Shown: one piece after another, positions 24,099 to 33,753 of the stretch
Layout: every line of letters begins with the position of its first letter
Numbering within the stretch: position 1 is the first letter of the stretch
From: Zhaonella formicivorans
GTDB lineage: Bacteria; Bacillota; DUOV01; Zhaonellaceae
Assembly (NCBI RefSeq): GCF_004353525.1
Contig: NZ_CP085524.1
Coordinates: 434,001 to 498,000, forward strand
Direction of reading: 5' to 3'
DNA: 64,000 bases
Program-made: the position numbers and the translations under genes
Notes under the pieces: model-generated
Told to the model about the DNA's origin: nothing
Seen by the model: the letters and a program-made list of their open reading frames with translations, nothing else
Database searches by the model: none

Positions 24099-25028
24099 CT
24101 GGTACGATACTTGCTGCGAAGATTTGTAGCCATATTTTTAGCTTTGGTGTTTATTAGTACCTTTACTTTTTTTGGGATGAAAGCCATTCCCGGCGGCCCT
24201 TTTGCTTCAGAAAAAAAGCTACCGCCCAAAGTGGAAGAAAATTTAAATAAGAAATATCATTTAAATGATCCGCTGCTAAAACAGTATAAAGACTATATGT
24301 TTGGTTTGGCTAAAGGAGATCTGGGGCCTTCTTTCAAATATCCCGACCGTACAGTTAACGATATTATCAAAGACGGTTTTCCGGTATCGGCTATTCTGGG
24401 AGCCATATCAGTTTTATTGGCTTTGTCAGTTGGTCTTTCGGCAGGAATAATTTCCGCTTTGAAACAAAATCACTGGCAGGACCACGTAGCTATGATTCTC
24501 GCTACAATTGGTTTTTCGGTCCCAAGTTTTGTGTTGGCTGCTTTATTGCAATTTGTTTTTTCTTACAAACTTAATTGGGTTGTTCCTGCCATGTGGGGCA
24601 CATGGCAGCAAACTATTTTGCCGTCTATTTCCTTGGCAGCACTTCCTTCGGCAACTATTGCCCGTTTAATGCGGTCCAGCATGTTGGAGGTATTGCAGCA
24701 GGACTATATCCGTACTGCCAAAGCCAAAGGATTAAAAGATAGGGTAATTATCTATCGTCATGCTGTCAGAAATGCTGTAATGCCGATTATTACTTATCTC
24801 GGTCCTTTAATTGCAGCGACCTTTACCGGCAGTTTTGTAGTTGAATTTATTTTTGCTATACCAGGGTTAGGCAGGTACTTTGTTACCAGTGTATTCAACC
24901 GCGACTATACTTTAATAATGGGCTTAACGATATTTTATAGTGTTTTTCTGATGGCCATGAACTTGATTGTTGACCTTAGCTACGCCATAATCGACCCAAG
25001 GGTGAAATTAACGGGTGGAAAGGAGTGA
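24099..25028 (+). CDS. oppB: Oligopeptide ABC transporter permease OppB
   Basis: Membrane subunit of the peptide importer with six helices and the EAA loop YIRTAKAKGLKDRVIIYRHA. The only well-placed ribosome site (AAAGGAGG at 24083-24090) points to CTG at 24099, giving the family-typical beginning V-R-Y-L-L-R-R. The next canonical start, TTG 24111, is 20 bases from that site. A rare CTG start is therefore suggested, though not proven. Length 309 residues. Confidence 0.9.
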   Translation: MVRYLLRRFVAIFLALVFISTFTFFGMKAIPGGPFASEKKLPPKVEENLNKKYHLNDPLLKQYKDYMFGLAKGDLGPSFKYPDRTVNDIIKDGFPVSAILGAISVLLALSVGLSAGIISALKQNHWQDHVAMILATIGFSVPSFVLAALLQFVFSYKLNWVVPAMWGTWQQTILPSISLAALPSATIARLMRSSMLEVLQQDYIRTAKAKGLKDRVIIYRHAVRNAVMPIITYLGPLIAATFTGSFVVEFIFAIPGLGRYFVTSVFNRDYTLIMGLTIFYSVFLMAMNLIVDLSYAIIDPRVKLTGGKE

Positions 25029-25035
25029 GCGATGA

Positions 25036-25965
25036 ATGAGTATAAATTTGAATTTATCCTCTGAAATGTTTAAGCCAGTTGATCAAGACAGAAGAGATGC
25101 GGAAATAATTGCTCGCCCCAGCACTACCTACTGGCAGGATGTGTGGAGACGTTTAAAAGCAAACAAAGTAGCTATGGGCAGTTTGTGTTTGATTGGCTTT
25201 TTGGTGATTATGGCTCTTGTTGGACCATACTTAAACGGCTTTTCTTATTCAGACCAAGCTCTGGAACTTAAGAATTTGCCCCCTAATAGTCAATATTGGT
25301 TTGGCAGTGACTCCCTTGGCAGGGACCTTTTTACACGGGTTTGGTTTGGTGCCCGTATGTCTTTAGCCGTAGGTTTTACCATCGCTTTTGTGGTGTTGAT
25401 TATCGGTGTGATCTACGGGGGGATTTCCGGACTGGCAGGCGGTTGGGTTGACGAGATTATGATGCGGATTGTAGAAATCCTCTCAGGTATCCCCTTTGTG
25501 CTGTATGTAATTTTGATTATGGTAATTCTAAATGATAATAATTTTTTTACTATCCTTTTTGCTTTGAGTATTATTTATTGGATTCCTATGGCCAGGCTGG
25601 TACGGGGACAGATTTTATGGTTGAAAGAGCAGGAGTATGTACTGGCGGCTCGCACTTTAGGTGCCAGTCCTTTAAGAATTCTCCTGAAACACCTTATCCC
25701 AAACACGATGGGGCCAATTCTCGTCTATATGACTATGGCTATTCCGGAGGCTATTTTTACGGAAGCTTGGTTAAGCTTTTTAGGGCTGGGTGTTTCAGCT
25801 CCTTTTGCCAGCTGGGGAACTTTGGCCAGTGACGGCGTAAAGGGCTTGCGCTCTTATCCTTGGCAGCTCCTTTTTCCAGCAGTTTTTATTAGTTTGACGA
25901 TTCTAGCATTTAACTTATTTGGTGATGGTCTAAGAGATGCTCTGGACCCGCGCACCCGGAAATAG
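25036..25965 (+). CDS. oppC: Oligopeptide ABC transporter permease OppC
   Basis: Second membrane subunit. It shows the N-terminal cytoplasmic stretch and first helix (ANKVAMGSLCLIGFLVI), the FGSDSLGRDLFTRVWFGARMSL motif characteristic of OppC/DppC, and the EAA loop YVLAARTLGASPLRILLKHL. ATG 25036 lies behind GGAGTGA, seven bases after the oppB stop. Confidence 0.94.
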   Translation: MSINLNLSSEMFKPVDQDRRDAEIIARPSTTYWQDVWRRLKANKVAMGSLCLIGFLVIMALVGPYLNGFSYSDQALELKNLPPNSQYWFGSDSLGRDLFTRVWFGARMSLAVGFTIAFVVLIIGVIYGGISGLAGGWVDEIMMRIVEILSGIPFVLYVILIMVILNDNNFFTILFALSIIYWIPMARLVRGQILWLKEQEYVLAARTLGASPLRILLKHLIPNTMGPILVYMTMAIPEAIFTEAWLSFLGLGVSAPFASWGTLASDGVKGLRSYPWQLLFPAVFISLTILAFNLFGDGLRDALDPRTRK

Positions 25966-25976
25966 GAGGTGTGACG

Positions 25977-26981
25977 GTGAATACGCTATTGGAAGTAAGA
26001 AATTTGGAAGTATCATTTTTTACCCACGCTGGGGAAGTGAAGGCTGTCCGAGGTGCCACTTTTGCTGTGGAAGAAGGGGAAGCAGTAGCCCTAGTGGGAG
26101 AATCGGGTTGCGGCAAAAGTGTGACGGCACAAGCTATTATGGGATTGATTCCCAACCCTCCCGGAAAAGTGGTCAGCGGTTCTATTATCTTTAACAACGA
26201 GAATTTGGTATTGAAAAGTCAACGGGATATGGAAAATATTCGTGGTAAGCAGATTGGCATGATTTTTCAGGACCCCATGACTTCGCTGAACCCTACCATG
26301 ACCGTAGGACGCCAACTGATTGAAGGCATCATTAAACACCAGCGTTTATCAGCTACCGAAGCCATGCTGAAAGCTGTTGAAATGCTAAGGCTCGTAGGGA
26401 TACCGCAACCTGACCGCAGGGTTAAACAATATCCTCATGAGTTCAGCGGCGGGATGCGGCAAAGGGTAATGATTGCCATGGCGTTAGCCTGTGAGCCGCG
26501 CCTTTTAATTGCCGATGAGCCTACAACGGCCCTTGACGTTACTATTCAGGCCCAAATTATAGAGTTAATGAAGAGCTTGAAAGAAAAGATCAGAACTTCC
26601 ATTATATTGATTACTCATGATTTAGGTGTTGTTGCGGGCTTGTGCACCCGGATTTTGGTCATGTATGCGGGCCAGATAGTTGAAGCAGGAGATGTAAGGG
26701 ATATTTTCTACCAGCCTCAACACCCCTATACGTGGAGTTTGCTTAAAGCGGTGCCCCGCCTTGATGCGAAAGAAAAAACCAGACTTGTTTCTATCCCGGG
26801 ACAACCTCCGGACTTAATTCAACCACCCAAGGGCTGTAGCTTTGCTCCCCGGTGCGAGTATGCTATGCAGATTTGCCTGGAGCAGCCTCCCCAGGAAGTG
26901 ATTACCGGCGATAAGCGTCGTGTATCCTGCTGGTTGATTCATACTCACGCTCCCAAAGTTTTGCTGAGAGGGGTGAGGTAA
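25977..26981 (+). CDS. oppD: Oligopeptide ABC transporter ATPase OppD
   Basis: First of two ATPases of the peptide importer. Walker A GESGCGKS, signature [15 protein letters not shown], Walker [15 protein letters not shown] and the C-terminal oligopeptide/dipeptide extension with its cysteines ([14 protein letters not shown]) are all present. GTG 25977 has AGGAGG seven bases upstream; GTG 25971 would touch the ribosome site. Length 334. Confidence 0.95.
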   Translation: MNTLLEVRNLEVSFFTHAGEVKAVRGATFAVEEGEAVALVGESGCGKSVTAQAIMGLIPNPPGKVVSGSIIFNNENLVLKSQRDMENIRGKQIGMIFQDPMTSLNPTMTVGRQLIEGIIKHQRLSATEAMLKAVEMLRLVGIPQPDRRVKQYPHEFSGGMRQRVMIAMALACEPRLLIADEPTTALDVTIQAQIIELMKSLKEKIRTSIILITHDLGVVAGLCTRILVMYAGQIVEAGDVRDIFYQPQHPYTWSLLKAVPRLDAKEKTRLVSIPGQPPDLIQPPKGCSFAPRCEYAMQICLEQPPQEVITGDKRRVSCWLIHTHAPKVLLRGVR

Positions 26982-26982
26982 G

Positions 26983-27957
26983 ATGTCAGTAATTGAGCCG
27001 CTGGTAGAGGTAACAAATTTAAAAAAATACTTTCCCGTCCGGACAGGCTTCTGGGGCGGAAAAACATTTTTAAAGGCGGTAGACGGGGTTAGCTTCAGCA
27101 TTGGGCGGGGTGAAACTCTAGGGTTAGTTGGTGAAAGCGGCTGCGGCAAAACTACTGTGGGCCGAACCCTAATAGGTCTTTATCAAGCCACAGCAGGGGA
27201 GTTCAAATTTCAGGGCGAAAATGTTTTAAAATACCGCGGGAATAAGCTGCAGGCTTTCCGGCGGCGGGTACAAATGATTTTCCAGGACCCATACGCTTCC
27301 TTAAACCCACGCATGACTGTGGGAGATATAATCGCTGAACCACTGGAAATTCATGGCATTGCCCAAGGTACGGACAAAAATAAAAGAGTGCAGGAACTTT
27401 TAAATATGGTTGGGCTTTTGCCGGAGCATGCTAACCGTTTCCCCCATGAATTCAGCGGCGGCCAAAGACAGCGAGTGGGGATAGCCCGGGCCTTGGCGGT
27501 GGAACCGGAGTTCATCATTTGCGATGAACCGATCTCAGCCCTTGATGTTTCTATTCAAGCCCAGGTAGTTAATATGCTGGAGGATTTACAGGACCAGCTG
27601 GGCTTAACATATCTGTTTATTGCCCATGACCTGTCCATGGTGCGGCACATCAGCGACAGGGTTGCGGTGATGTATCTGGGCAAGATGGTAGAAATCGCAG
27701 CTAGCAGTGATATTTACGAAGAACCCAGGCATCCTTACACTAAAGCTTTGCTTTCAGCTGTACCTATTCCTGATCCTGATTTGGAAGCAGCAAAACAGCG
27801 GATTATCCTGGAAGGGGATGTCCCCAGCCCTTTGAATCCGCCAAGCGGCTGCCGTTTCCGCACACGCTGTTCTTGCGCCAAGGAGATATGTGCCGAAGTT
27901 GAACCTGAGATGAAACAAGTTGGCAATGGCCACCTGGTTGCTTGCCACTTGGCTTGA
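26983..27957 (+). CDS. oppF: Oligopeptide ABC transporter ATPase OppF
   Basis: Second ATPase, partner of OppD. Walker [10 protein letters not shown], signature [15 protein letters not shown], Walker [15 protein letters not shown] and the C-terminal Cys motif ([14 protein letters not shown]). It starts one base after the oppD stop behind GAGGTAAG and ends before a strong bidirectional terminator. Confidence 0.95.
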   Translation: MSVIEPLVEVTNLKKYFPVRTGFWGGKTFLKAVDGVSFSIGRGETLGLVGESGCGKTTVGRTLIGLYQATAGEFKFQGENVLKYRGNKLQAFRRRVQMIFQDPYASLNPRMTVGDIIAEPLEIHGIAQGTDKNKRVQELLNMVGLLPEHANRFPHEFSGGQRQRVGIARALAVEPEFIICDEPISALDVSIQAQVVNMLEDLQDQLGLTYLFIAHDLSMVRHISDRVAVMYLGKMVEIAASSDIYEEPRHPYTKALLSAVPIPDPDLEAAKQRIILEGDVPSPLNPPSGCRFRTRCSCAKEICAEVEPEMKQVGNGHLVACHLA

Positions 27958-27962
27958 CGACC

Positions 27963-28003
27963 AAAAAGAGAACTGCTCTTCGTTTAAGAGCAGTTCTCTT
28001 TTT
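27963..28003. terminator. Bidirectional terminator between oppF and the minus-strand repeat protein
   Basis: A perfect 18-bp stem (27963-27980 with 27986-28003) with A- and T-runs, overlapping the stop of the convergent gene. Confidence 0.92.
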
Positions 28004-29660
28004 AAGGATTGCTAATTAAACCGTAAGCTATGAGTGCCTGAATTGCTTTCTCGCGATAGTTCCCTTCCGGATACTTATTTAAATAATTTTGGAAAGCCTC
28101 AGCTACAAGCCTCAGCTGTTCTTCCTCGGTCCAGAGCACATTGATTTCTTGCCCGTAATATTCCAGGTGAGCATAGGCTAAAGCAATCGAGAAATCCACT
28201 TTTTCCGCCAAATCAGGGGAGAGGGTGGTCGCAGCCAATTCCTGAAACATTTCTAAAGCCTGGTAATAGTTATTATGCTCTTTCAGGTAGTTTTGCAGTT
28301 CTGCTTTAACCTTTGGCTGTTCCCTAATTTCATTGATATGTCCCAACCAATTGTAATAAATCCTGTTGCCTTGCCACAAATGGTTATAAAAGATGTAGGT
28401 ATCATGGTAAATAAGGGACGCAAGCTGATAGCGCAAGGGAGCCGATTCTTGCGCGTTTTCGATTTCGGCAATTTGTTGGGCATAAGCTGACAGCTCAGTT
28501 ATTTTCGCCTGCTGCTCCTTAACTTTAGACCAAAAGTCCCAGCTGTTTTGGGTCTCGGAAAGCCCGGTAGGTTCAGCAACTTTGTTCAGCACAAAAATAT
28601 CCTGGTTGTCATATTGCTTGATAAATGCCTGGAACTGTCGCACCGCATTCTGGTATTGACCGGCACGGGCCAGTTTTACAGCCAGGGAGTATTCCAGCAC
28701 TGGCTTTAATTCCGCTTTGAGTTTAGTGGAGGCCAGGGCTGCTTTTAAAGCTTCAACGTCCATTTTTACATCTATTACGTACAACAAACGCCCCTGGGCA
28801 TCGTAAGCAATAGCCCCGTTAGGGGAATTAATGGCTGTAAAAAACCAGTTAAGAGCTTGGATATAATCACCTGTGATTTCATAGGAACGTCCCAGCCGGT
28901 AAGCCGCACTGTCTGTAGCTAAATGACCGGGGTATTTTTGCAGCCAATCAAGCCACCCGGGTATTTCTTTGCCGGGGTTATACTGCCCGTCGCCGTAATT
29001 CCGTGCAAATCTCTTGGCATCGATGTCGAAAAAGGGCTGGCCGCTGATTTTTTCATAAGCCCTGATTCCTTTTGCGGTAATACTTTGCGGATATTCCTTG
29101 TAAATTTGTCTGGAAATTTCCCAAGGCAGGGCCACGTATTTGCCGTCAGGGTAAGCAGCTAACGTAAATTGTTCCAGATGTCCGGCTAAAGCTTTTAGAG
29201 CCTCTTTTTCTCCTGCCTGGACCAAAGCAATCAAAGCGTCTTGGGCTAAAGGAAGATTGCTGCTTTTTGACAATTCCCTAAAAAAGCTTGCAAGCTCTGT
29301 TTTGTTATGCTGCCCGAAAAAGAGTTTGTTCTTTAGTTGGTATAAAACGGCTCTTTTAAGCTTCCACTGGTCAACCTGCTTAAAAATTTCGATTAACAAA
29401 GAACCATCATCATTTATTAATTCAGGGCTGAATAAAAGCTCATTAATTTCCTGTTCTGTGGTAGCAGCTTGGAGTCCCTTTACGAGTTCATCAAGTGCGA
29501 TATACTCCGGGTTAGCAGATGTCTTATGTCCAACCTTACTGGCAGCTCCTGCCGTTAAGGGATGGAGGGCTAACAAGTTGAAAGAAACAATAACAAGAAA
29601 AGCTGCAGTTACAAAAACAGCGAGGGGCCAATATTTTTTAGTCCTTTTAGGTTGTTCCAA
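28002..29660 (-). CDS. Exported or membrane-anchored TPR-like repeat protein, function unknown
   Basis: 552 residues with an N-terminal basic segment and one hydrophobic helix (about 12-32), then an almost wholly helical body. Several stretches resemble TPR units (AAYRLGRSYEITGDYIQALNW near 250; LAVKLARAGQYQNAVRQFQAF near 330; a final NYLNKYPEGNYREKAIQALI), suggesting protein binding outside the membrane. I recognise no specific family. The TTG start has GAGGTGAT upstream on the minus strand. It stands alone, convergent with opp. Confidence 0.75.
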   Translation of the reverse strand: MEQPKRTKKYWPLAVFVTAAFLVIVSFNLLALHPLTAGAASKVGHKTSANPEYIALDELVKGLQAATTEQEINELLFSPELINDDGSLLIEIFKQVDQWKLKRAVLYQLKNKLFFGQHNKTELASFFRELSKSSNLPLAQDALIALVQAGEKEALKALAGHLEQFTLAAYPDGKYVALPWEISRQIYKEYPQSITAKGIRAYEKISGQPFFDIDAKRFARNYGDGQYNPGKEIPGWLDWLQKYPGHLATDSAAYRLGRSYEITGDYIQALNWFFTAINSPNGAIAYDAQGRLLYVIDVKMDVEALKAALASTKLKAELKPVLEYSLAVKLARAGQYQNAVRQFQAFIKQYDNQDIFVLNKVAEPTGLSETQNSWDFWSKVKEQQAKITELSAYAQQIAEIENAQESAPLRYQLASLIYHDTYIFYNHLWQGNRIYYNWLGHINEIREQPKVKAELQNYLKEHNNYYQALEMFQELAATTLSPDLAEKVDFSIALAYAHLEYYGQEINVLWTEEEQLRLVAEAFQNYLNKYPEGNYREKAIQALIAYGLISNP

Positions 29661-29930
29661 TGATCATCACCTCAATACACATGCAACTAATATATATAGA
29701 TATATAGACGCAAGGAGCAGTAAAAAAGTTCATTTTTAATATTCACTAAAATTGTAGTTAGCTAGATTTCGTTTAATTCCTGCTTAATAGCAGCTTGTGT
29801 ACAATTATATACTTTTTTGCACAACTTGTCTGTAGCAACAACTTTTAGCAAATATAAATCTTTTTTCGGGAGCATGAGGTTTAACGGTGCGGGGAAAATA
29901 TTTCTACCAAAACAATTGGGGGTGAATGAT

Positions 29931-30953
29931 GTGGAACGATTTCAACCGCACCGAGTCTTAATTGAGGAACGGGCGCTGGATTATGAACTAGGGCATAACC
30001 TTTACAATTATTTTAGTCAAAAAAGAGTAGAACTTAAAGTAATTTGTTCCCATAACAGGGTGACAGGAATACCGGGGAAAAATCCCCGGCAAAGTTATCT
30101 AGAAGCAAAAAGAACTTTGGTTATAGGTGTTAGACAAAGCAAAGATTTTCAGACATGCAAGCCTTCCGCCCATTACCAGTTGCCTCTTGTGACGAGTTGC
30201 CCGGGTAAATGCGAATATTGTTACCTGCAGACAACCTTGGGGAAAAAGCCGTATATTCGGATTTATGTTAATTTAGACGAGATACTGGAACGGGCAAAAA
30301 GCTATATCGCAGCAAAAAGGCCGGAAGTTACAATTTTTGAAGGGGCTGCTACTTCTGATCCTCTGCCGGTTGAATACCTCACAGGGGCGCTGGCTAAAGC
30401 CATCGATTTTTTCGGCAGGGAGCAATTTGGACGTTTTCGGTTTGTGACCAAATTTACTGATGTGGAAACTCTGCTTAAGGTCAATCATCAAGGACATACT
30501 ACTGTCCGCTTCAGTATTAACAGCCCCTATGTTATAAATAATTTTGAGCATGCTACACCTCCTTTGGCAGAACGGATCGCGGCAGCAGGTAAAGTAGCTT
30601 CTAAAGCCTATCCGCTGGGGTTTATTATTGGCCCGATTTTGCATTATTCTGGGTGGCAGGAGGATTACGACAAAATGCTAGCAAACCTGAGAATAAAATT
30701 GCCTGTCTCAACTGATACAATAGCTTTTGAACTAATTACCCATAGGTTTACGACCAGTGCTAAAAAAAATATTCTTGAGCTTTACCCCCAGACTAAGCTG
30801 CCGCTTAATGAAGAGGAACGCCAGCTGAAGTATGGTCAATTTGGTTATACCAAGTATGTTTACCCTCAGGAGATTATGAGTGAACTGCGGGAATTTTTCT
30901 TTGCCAGGATAAAAAAATATTTTCCCCAAGCGGAGATATCATATTTTGTTTAA
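29931..30953 (+). CDS. splB: Spore photoproduct lyase-like radical SAM protein lacking the donor cysteine
   Basis: Closely resembles spore photoproduct lyase, which repairs the UV thymine dimer of spores. The radical SAM cluster motif is CPGKCEYC, followed by YLQTTLGKKPYIRIYVN; FRFVTKF, VRFSINSPYVI and YPLGFIIGPI are also conserved. Where the Bacillus enzyme has S-C-T-S-D with the hydrogen-donor cysteine, this protein has A-A-T-S-D (about residue 142), so the usual radical-quenching residue is missing. GTG 29931 lies behind GGGGGTGA and gives 340 residues, the family length; the frame extends to 29817 without a ribosome site. Confidence 0.85.
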   Translation: MERFQPHRVLIEERALDYELGHNLYNYFSQKRVELKVICSHNRVTGIPGKNPRQSYLEAKRTLVIGVRQSKDFQTCKPSAHYQLPLVTSCPGKCEYCYLQTTLGKKPYIRIYVNLDEILERAKSYIAAKRPEVTIFEGAATSDPLPVEYLTGALAKAIDFFGREQFGRFRFVTKFTDVETLLKVNHQGHTTVRFSINSPYVINNFEHATPPLAERIAAAGKVASKAYPLGFIIGPILHYSGWQEDYDKMLANLRIKLPVSTDTIAFELITHRFTTSAKKNILELYPQTKLPLNEEERQLKYGQFGYTKYVYPQEIMSELREFFFARIKKYFPQAEISYFV

Positions 30954-31070
30954 AGCTTGATACAAAACTTTGCCCTGGCTGCAGGATAACAAAAAACTTT
31001 AACTAATATTATGTAAGTTGAAAGAATAGAGGAAGTTTAAACAGTTTGCTCTGGTGAAGAGGTGTTGGTG

Positions 31071-32006
31071 GTGAATTATTTGTTTTTGGCGCTTACTTCA
31101 GGTTTGTTGATAGGTTACAAGGTAGACCTAAAGAAACGATGGGAGCATATGGTTGCTCAGTTGTTTAATCTGGGATTTGTGGCTTTACTGGCTGCATTGG
31201 GAGCTAAAATGGCTGCCAGCCCAGAGGTTGTTTTAAACCTGGGCAGTATTGGTTTAAGCGCTGTATTTTTGTCTTTGATGACGAGTATTGGAGCGGCCCT
31301 TTTTACTTACTTAGTGCTGCAGCTCAAGAAAATGGAGCAGAATGAAAACCCGGGGGCGGAGGAAGTTGGCCTTGCCACGGAAAGGGATAAGGTTGCCCAG
31401 AGCAGCTTCAAAATGGCAGCAATTCCGGTTATGGCACTTGCTGCCGGTGGAATTTTCGGGTACTTTACAAAGAACTCTTTTCGACCGGATTACGATTTTT
31501 GGGTAATGTTTTTTTTAAATATTTTAATTTTAGGCATCGGTATTGACCTTGGAAAAAGCAGACAAGGTTTGAGCCATTTCAAAGAGATGGGTTGGATGTC
31601 TTTGTTAGTACCATTGAGTTCCCTGGCTGGCAGTGTTTGCGGGGGGATCGCGGGGGGGCTGTTTTTGGGATTGCCGCTCCCGGTTTTTCTGGCAATCGGC
31701 GCAGGGTCAGGTTTTTATACTGTTACCGGTCCGCTGGTTACAGAAGTAGCCGGCGCGAAGTTTGGGGCACTTGCTTTATTGGCCAATTTTTTCAGAGAAA
31801 TTTTAACTATTGTGCTCGTACCCCTTGTGGCACTCCGTTTTAAAAACTTTTCACTAATTGCCTCCGGAGGGGCAACGACTATGGATACCACCTTGCCGGT
31901 TTATGCCCAAGCCTTAGGGCCTAAAGCCGCCGTGCTGGCTTTAATTCATGGCATCCTCTTAACCTTTACGGTGCCGGTTTTGATTCCGTTGCTGCTTAAA
32001 TTATGA
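31071..32006 (+). CDS. lysO: LysO-family (DUF340) lysine exporter
   Basis: A 311-residue membrane protein with about eight to nine helices. It matches LysO/YbjE, which exports lysine in E. coli: the GLLIGYKVDLKKRWE start, ILILGIGIDLGKSRQG and the second-half GAGSGFYTVTGPLVTEVAGAKFGALALLANFFRE region are family features. Several in-frame starts are close together; GTG 31071 is preferred because GAGGTG lies six bases upstream. Stands alone. Confidence 0.85.
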   Translation: MNYLFLALTSGLLIGYKVDLKKRWEHMVAQLFNLGFVALLAALGAKMAASPEVVLNLGSIGLSAVFLSLMTSIGAALFTYLVLQLKKMEQNENPGAEEVGLATERDKVAQSSFKMAAIPVMALAAGGIFGYFTKNSFRPDYDFWVMFFLNILILGIGIDLGKSRQGLSHFKEMGWMSLLVPLSSLAGSVCGGIAGGLFLGLPLPVFLAIGAGSGFYTVTGPLVTEVAGAKFGALALLANFFREILTIVLVPLVALRFKNFSLIASGGATTMDTTLPVYAQALGPKAAVLALIHGILLTFTVPVLIPLLLKL

Positions 32007-32095
32007 TGTTGAAACGACTTGAAAGAGTGGAGGAAGCACTTTGAATGCTAGAAAAGTCAAACCGGAATATATATTATTAGTGGTGAGGTGAAACT

Positions 32096-32512
32096 ATGAA
32101 AAAAATTATTAAATTGCTTAACCCATCTATAGTGGAAATGCGCAATGACCCTGCTTTGACTGATTACATCCGGGCCCAAGTGGAGGAGATCTGTGAAAGA
32201 GATCAAATTGAACGTTTTGTGGAGCCGGTGGAAAATAAATCAGTTTCCTATGAACGGCAGGCAAAAGTGCTGGAAACTTACAAAATAATTAAAGATATTG
32301 ATTACATTAAAATTCAGTCCAAAACAGGCTCGGGCAGTGTCCCGGTTTATTTAATAGGATGTGTGGAATTTTTTGTAGAGTTGCTGGAAGGTGATCATAT
32401 CCTGACTTTTCTTAACCGTCAAGGGGACGTTTTGGCCTTTATTCCAGAGCTTGCCGGTTGTGAAGTATCTGCTCACAAAAACCAGCTGATTTTCACCATC
32501 ATAAGTGAATAA
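32096..32512 (+). CDS. Hypothetical cytoplasmic protein
   Basis: 138 residues, no signal, membrane segment or motif I recognise. The first half is charged and helical with repeated E and K, the second half beta-rich. The ATG at 32096 has a good site (GGTGAGGTG) and a terminator follows directly, so it is probably a real single gene. Confidence 0.7.
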   Translation: MKKIIKLLNPSIVEMRNDPALTDYIRAQVEEICERDQIERFVEPVENKSVSYERQAKVLETYKIIKDIDYIKIQSKTGSGSVPVYLIGCVEFFVELLEGDHILTFLNRQGDVLAFIPELAGCEVSAHKNQLIFTIISE

Positions 32513-32527
32513 CAGAAACAAGGAGCT

Positions 32528-32551
32528 AAACCCGGTTAATACCGGGTTTTT
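32528..32551 (+). terminator. Rho-independent terminator
   Basis: AAACCCGGT (32528-32536) pairs with ACCGGGTTT (32541-32549) and runs into Ts. Confidence 0.9.
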
Positions 32552-32706
32552 ATTTTTTATGCACTTTTCGACAAATTGGCACACAATATATTGTATTCGA
32601 CAAAACTTTTAACCCTAAATGTGGTATCTTTTGGGGATTTTCAGCAGGTATTAAAAAGCCGCTGCTAGAATAGATTATGTAAAAATATGGGAGAGGGGTG
32701 AGCGCA

Positions 32707-33447
32707 TTGCGGTTCAAGGTCGTATTTTTGGTTGCGGTACTATGTTTATTGTTATTGTTACCCGAGGCGGTGGCAGAGGGGGATGTAATTGGCCTGGTTT
32801 TCCAGGGCAGACTGACGGAACTATCTGGTAGGGTCGAAAAAGGCGTGGCAATGGTTGATCTGGAAGAGCTGGTTAGATTCCTTCAAGCGAAAATAATTAC
32901 CAGGGATCAGCATCAAATTACTCTTTTATCTGGAAAAAGCCAAGTTAGGCTGTCGATTATTCCAAAAGGCCGGGAAAAGCAATTGGTTCTTTTGCGAAGT
33001 TTGGGAGAACAATTGGCGGAGAAAATAATTTGGGAAGGCAAGACTAAAACAGTGCTTTTTGCTGAACGAGAAGAGGCGAGCCTTTCTGAAAAAGATTATG
33101 ACCTCTTGAACAGACTGCTGGCTGATGACTGGATGCGGGCCGAAAATAAGGTTGAGCTATATAAGTATTTTGCGCCGCTTTTGGCTGGAGAGTTACTGGA
33201 ACAAGTTACGGAGAATAGCTGGGAATTTGTTTCCCAGCCGACAGATTGGGATGCCAGGTATTTTTTGGGAGGTGTAAAACCCGTGGCTGCGGGTGAAAGC
33301 TGGCGGGCGGTACTGGCAGAAATCATTGAACAGAGCGAGGGAAGCAGGGAGAGGGTAGGACGAGGCTTATTCATTTTCACCAGACAGTCCGACGGAGAGT
33401 GGCGGATTACTGCTATGCGGTACAACTGGCCTCAGGACAAGCCTTGA
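32707..33447 (+). CDS. Secreted protein with copper-amine-oxidase-like N-terminal (stalk) domain
   Basis: 246 residues. The signal peptide (core VVFLVAVLCLLLLLP, cleavage near A-V-A) is followed by a region (about 25-115) with the pattern of copper amine oxidase N-terminal stalk domains common in Clostridia: short strands, MVDLEELVRFLQAKI and KSQVRLSI. The C-terminal part (about 120-246) could be an NTF2/SnoaL-like fold, but that is a guess. TTG 32707 has GAGGGGTGA five bases upstream; GTG 32698 overlaps it. Confidence 0.7.
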   Translation: MRFKVVFLVAVLCLLLLLPEAVAEGDVIGLVFQGRLTELSGRVEKGVAMVDLEELVRFLQAKIITRDQHQITLLSGKSQVRLSIIPKGREKQLVLLRSLGEQLAEKIIWEGKTKTVLFAEREEASLSEKDYDLLNRLLADDWMRAENKVELYKYFAPLLAGELLEQVTENSWEFVSQPTDWDARYFLGGVKPVAAGESWRAVLAEIIEQSEGSRERVGRGLFIFTRQSDGEWRITAMRYNWPQDKP

Positions 33448-33492
33448 CAAAAAAATTGTTTTGCCTTATAAACTAAGTTGGAGGTGACACGT

Positions 33493-33741
33493 GTGCCAAC
33501 TTATGAATATAAGTGCGAAAAATGCGGGGTTTTCGATTATTTCCAAAGCATCAAGGAAGATGCTTTAACGGTTTGTCCGCAATGCGGCAGTGCAGTAAAA
33601 AGGCTCTTGAGCAGGAATGTTAATGTAATCTATAAAGGCTCAGGTTTTTATACTACCGAATATCGCAGCAGCGAGTACAAAAGTAAAGCCGGTGAGGAAA
33701 AAAGCAGCGGGACAACAGCAGCAGCTGCCGCAGCTGAATAA
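33493..33741 (+). CDS. FmdB-type zinc ribbon regulatory protein
   Basis: An 82-residue protein with the FmdB N-terminus PTYEYKCEKCG, C-P-Q-C-G about 20 residues later (one zinc ribbon), the GSGFYTTEYR segment and a low-complexity Ala/Ser tail. Family members are named after a formamidase regulator, but the true function is unclear. GTG 33493 has TTGGAGGTGA upstream. Closely followed by midA. Confidence 0.88.
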   Translation: MPTYEYKCEKCGVFDYFQSIKEDALTVCPQCGSAVKRLLSRNVNVIYKGSGFYTTEYRSSEYKSKAGEEKSSGTTAAAAAAE

Positions 33742-33753
33742 CGGGGTGAAAAC

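Noticed and set aside
29257-29739. 160-codon plus-strand ORF opposite the TPR-like gene
   Set aside because: Antisense to a convincing coding frame with proper start; hydrophobicity pattern is a by-product.
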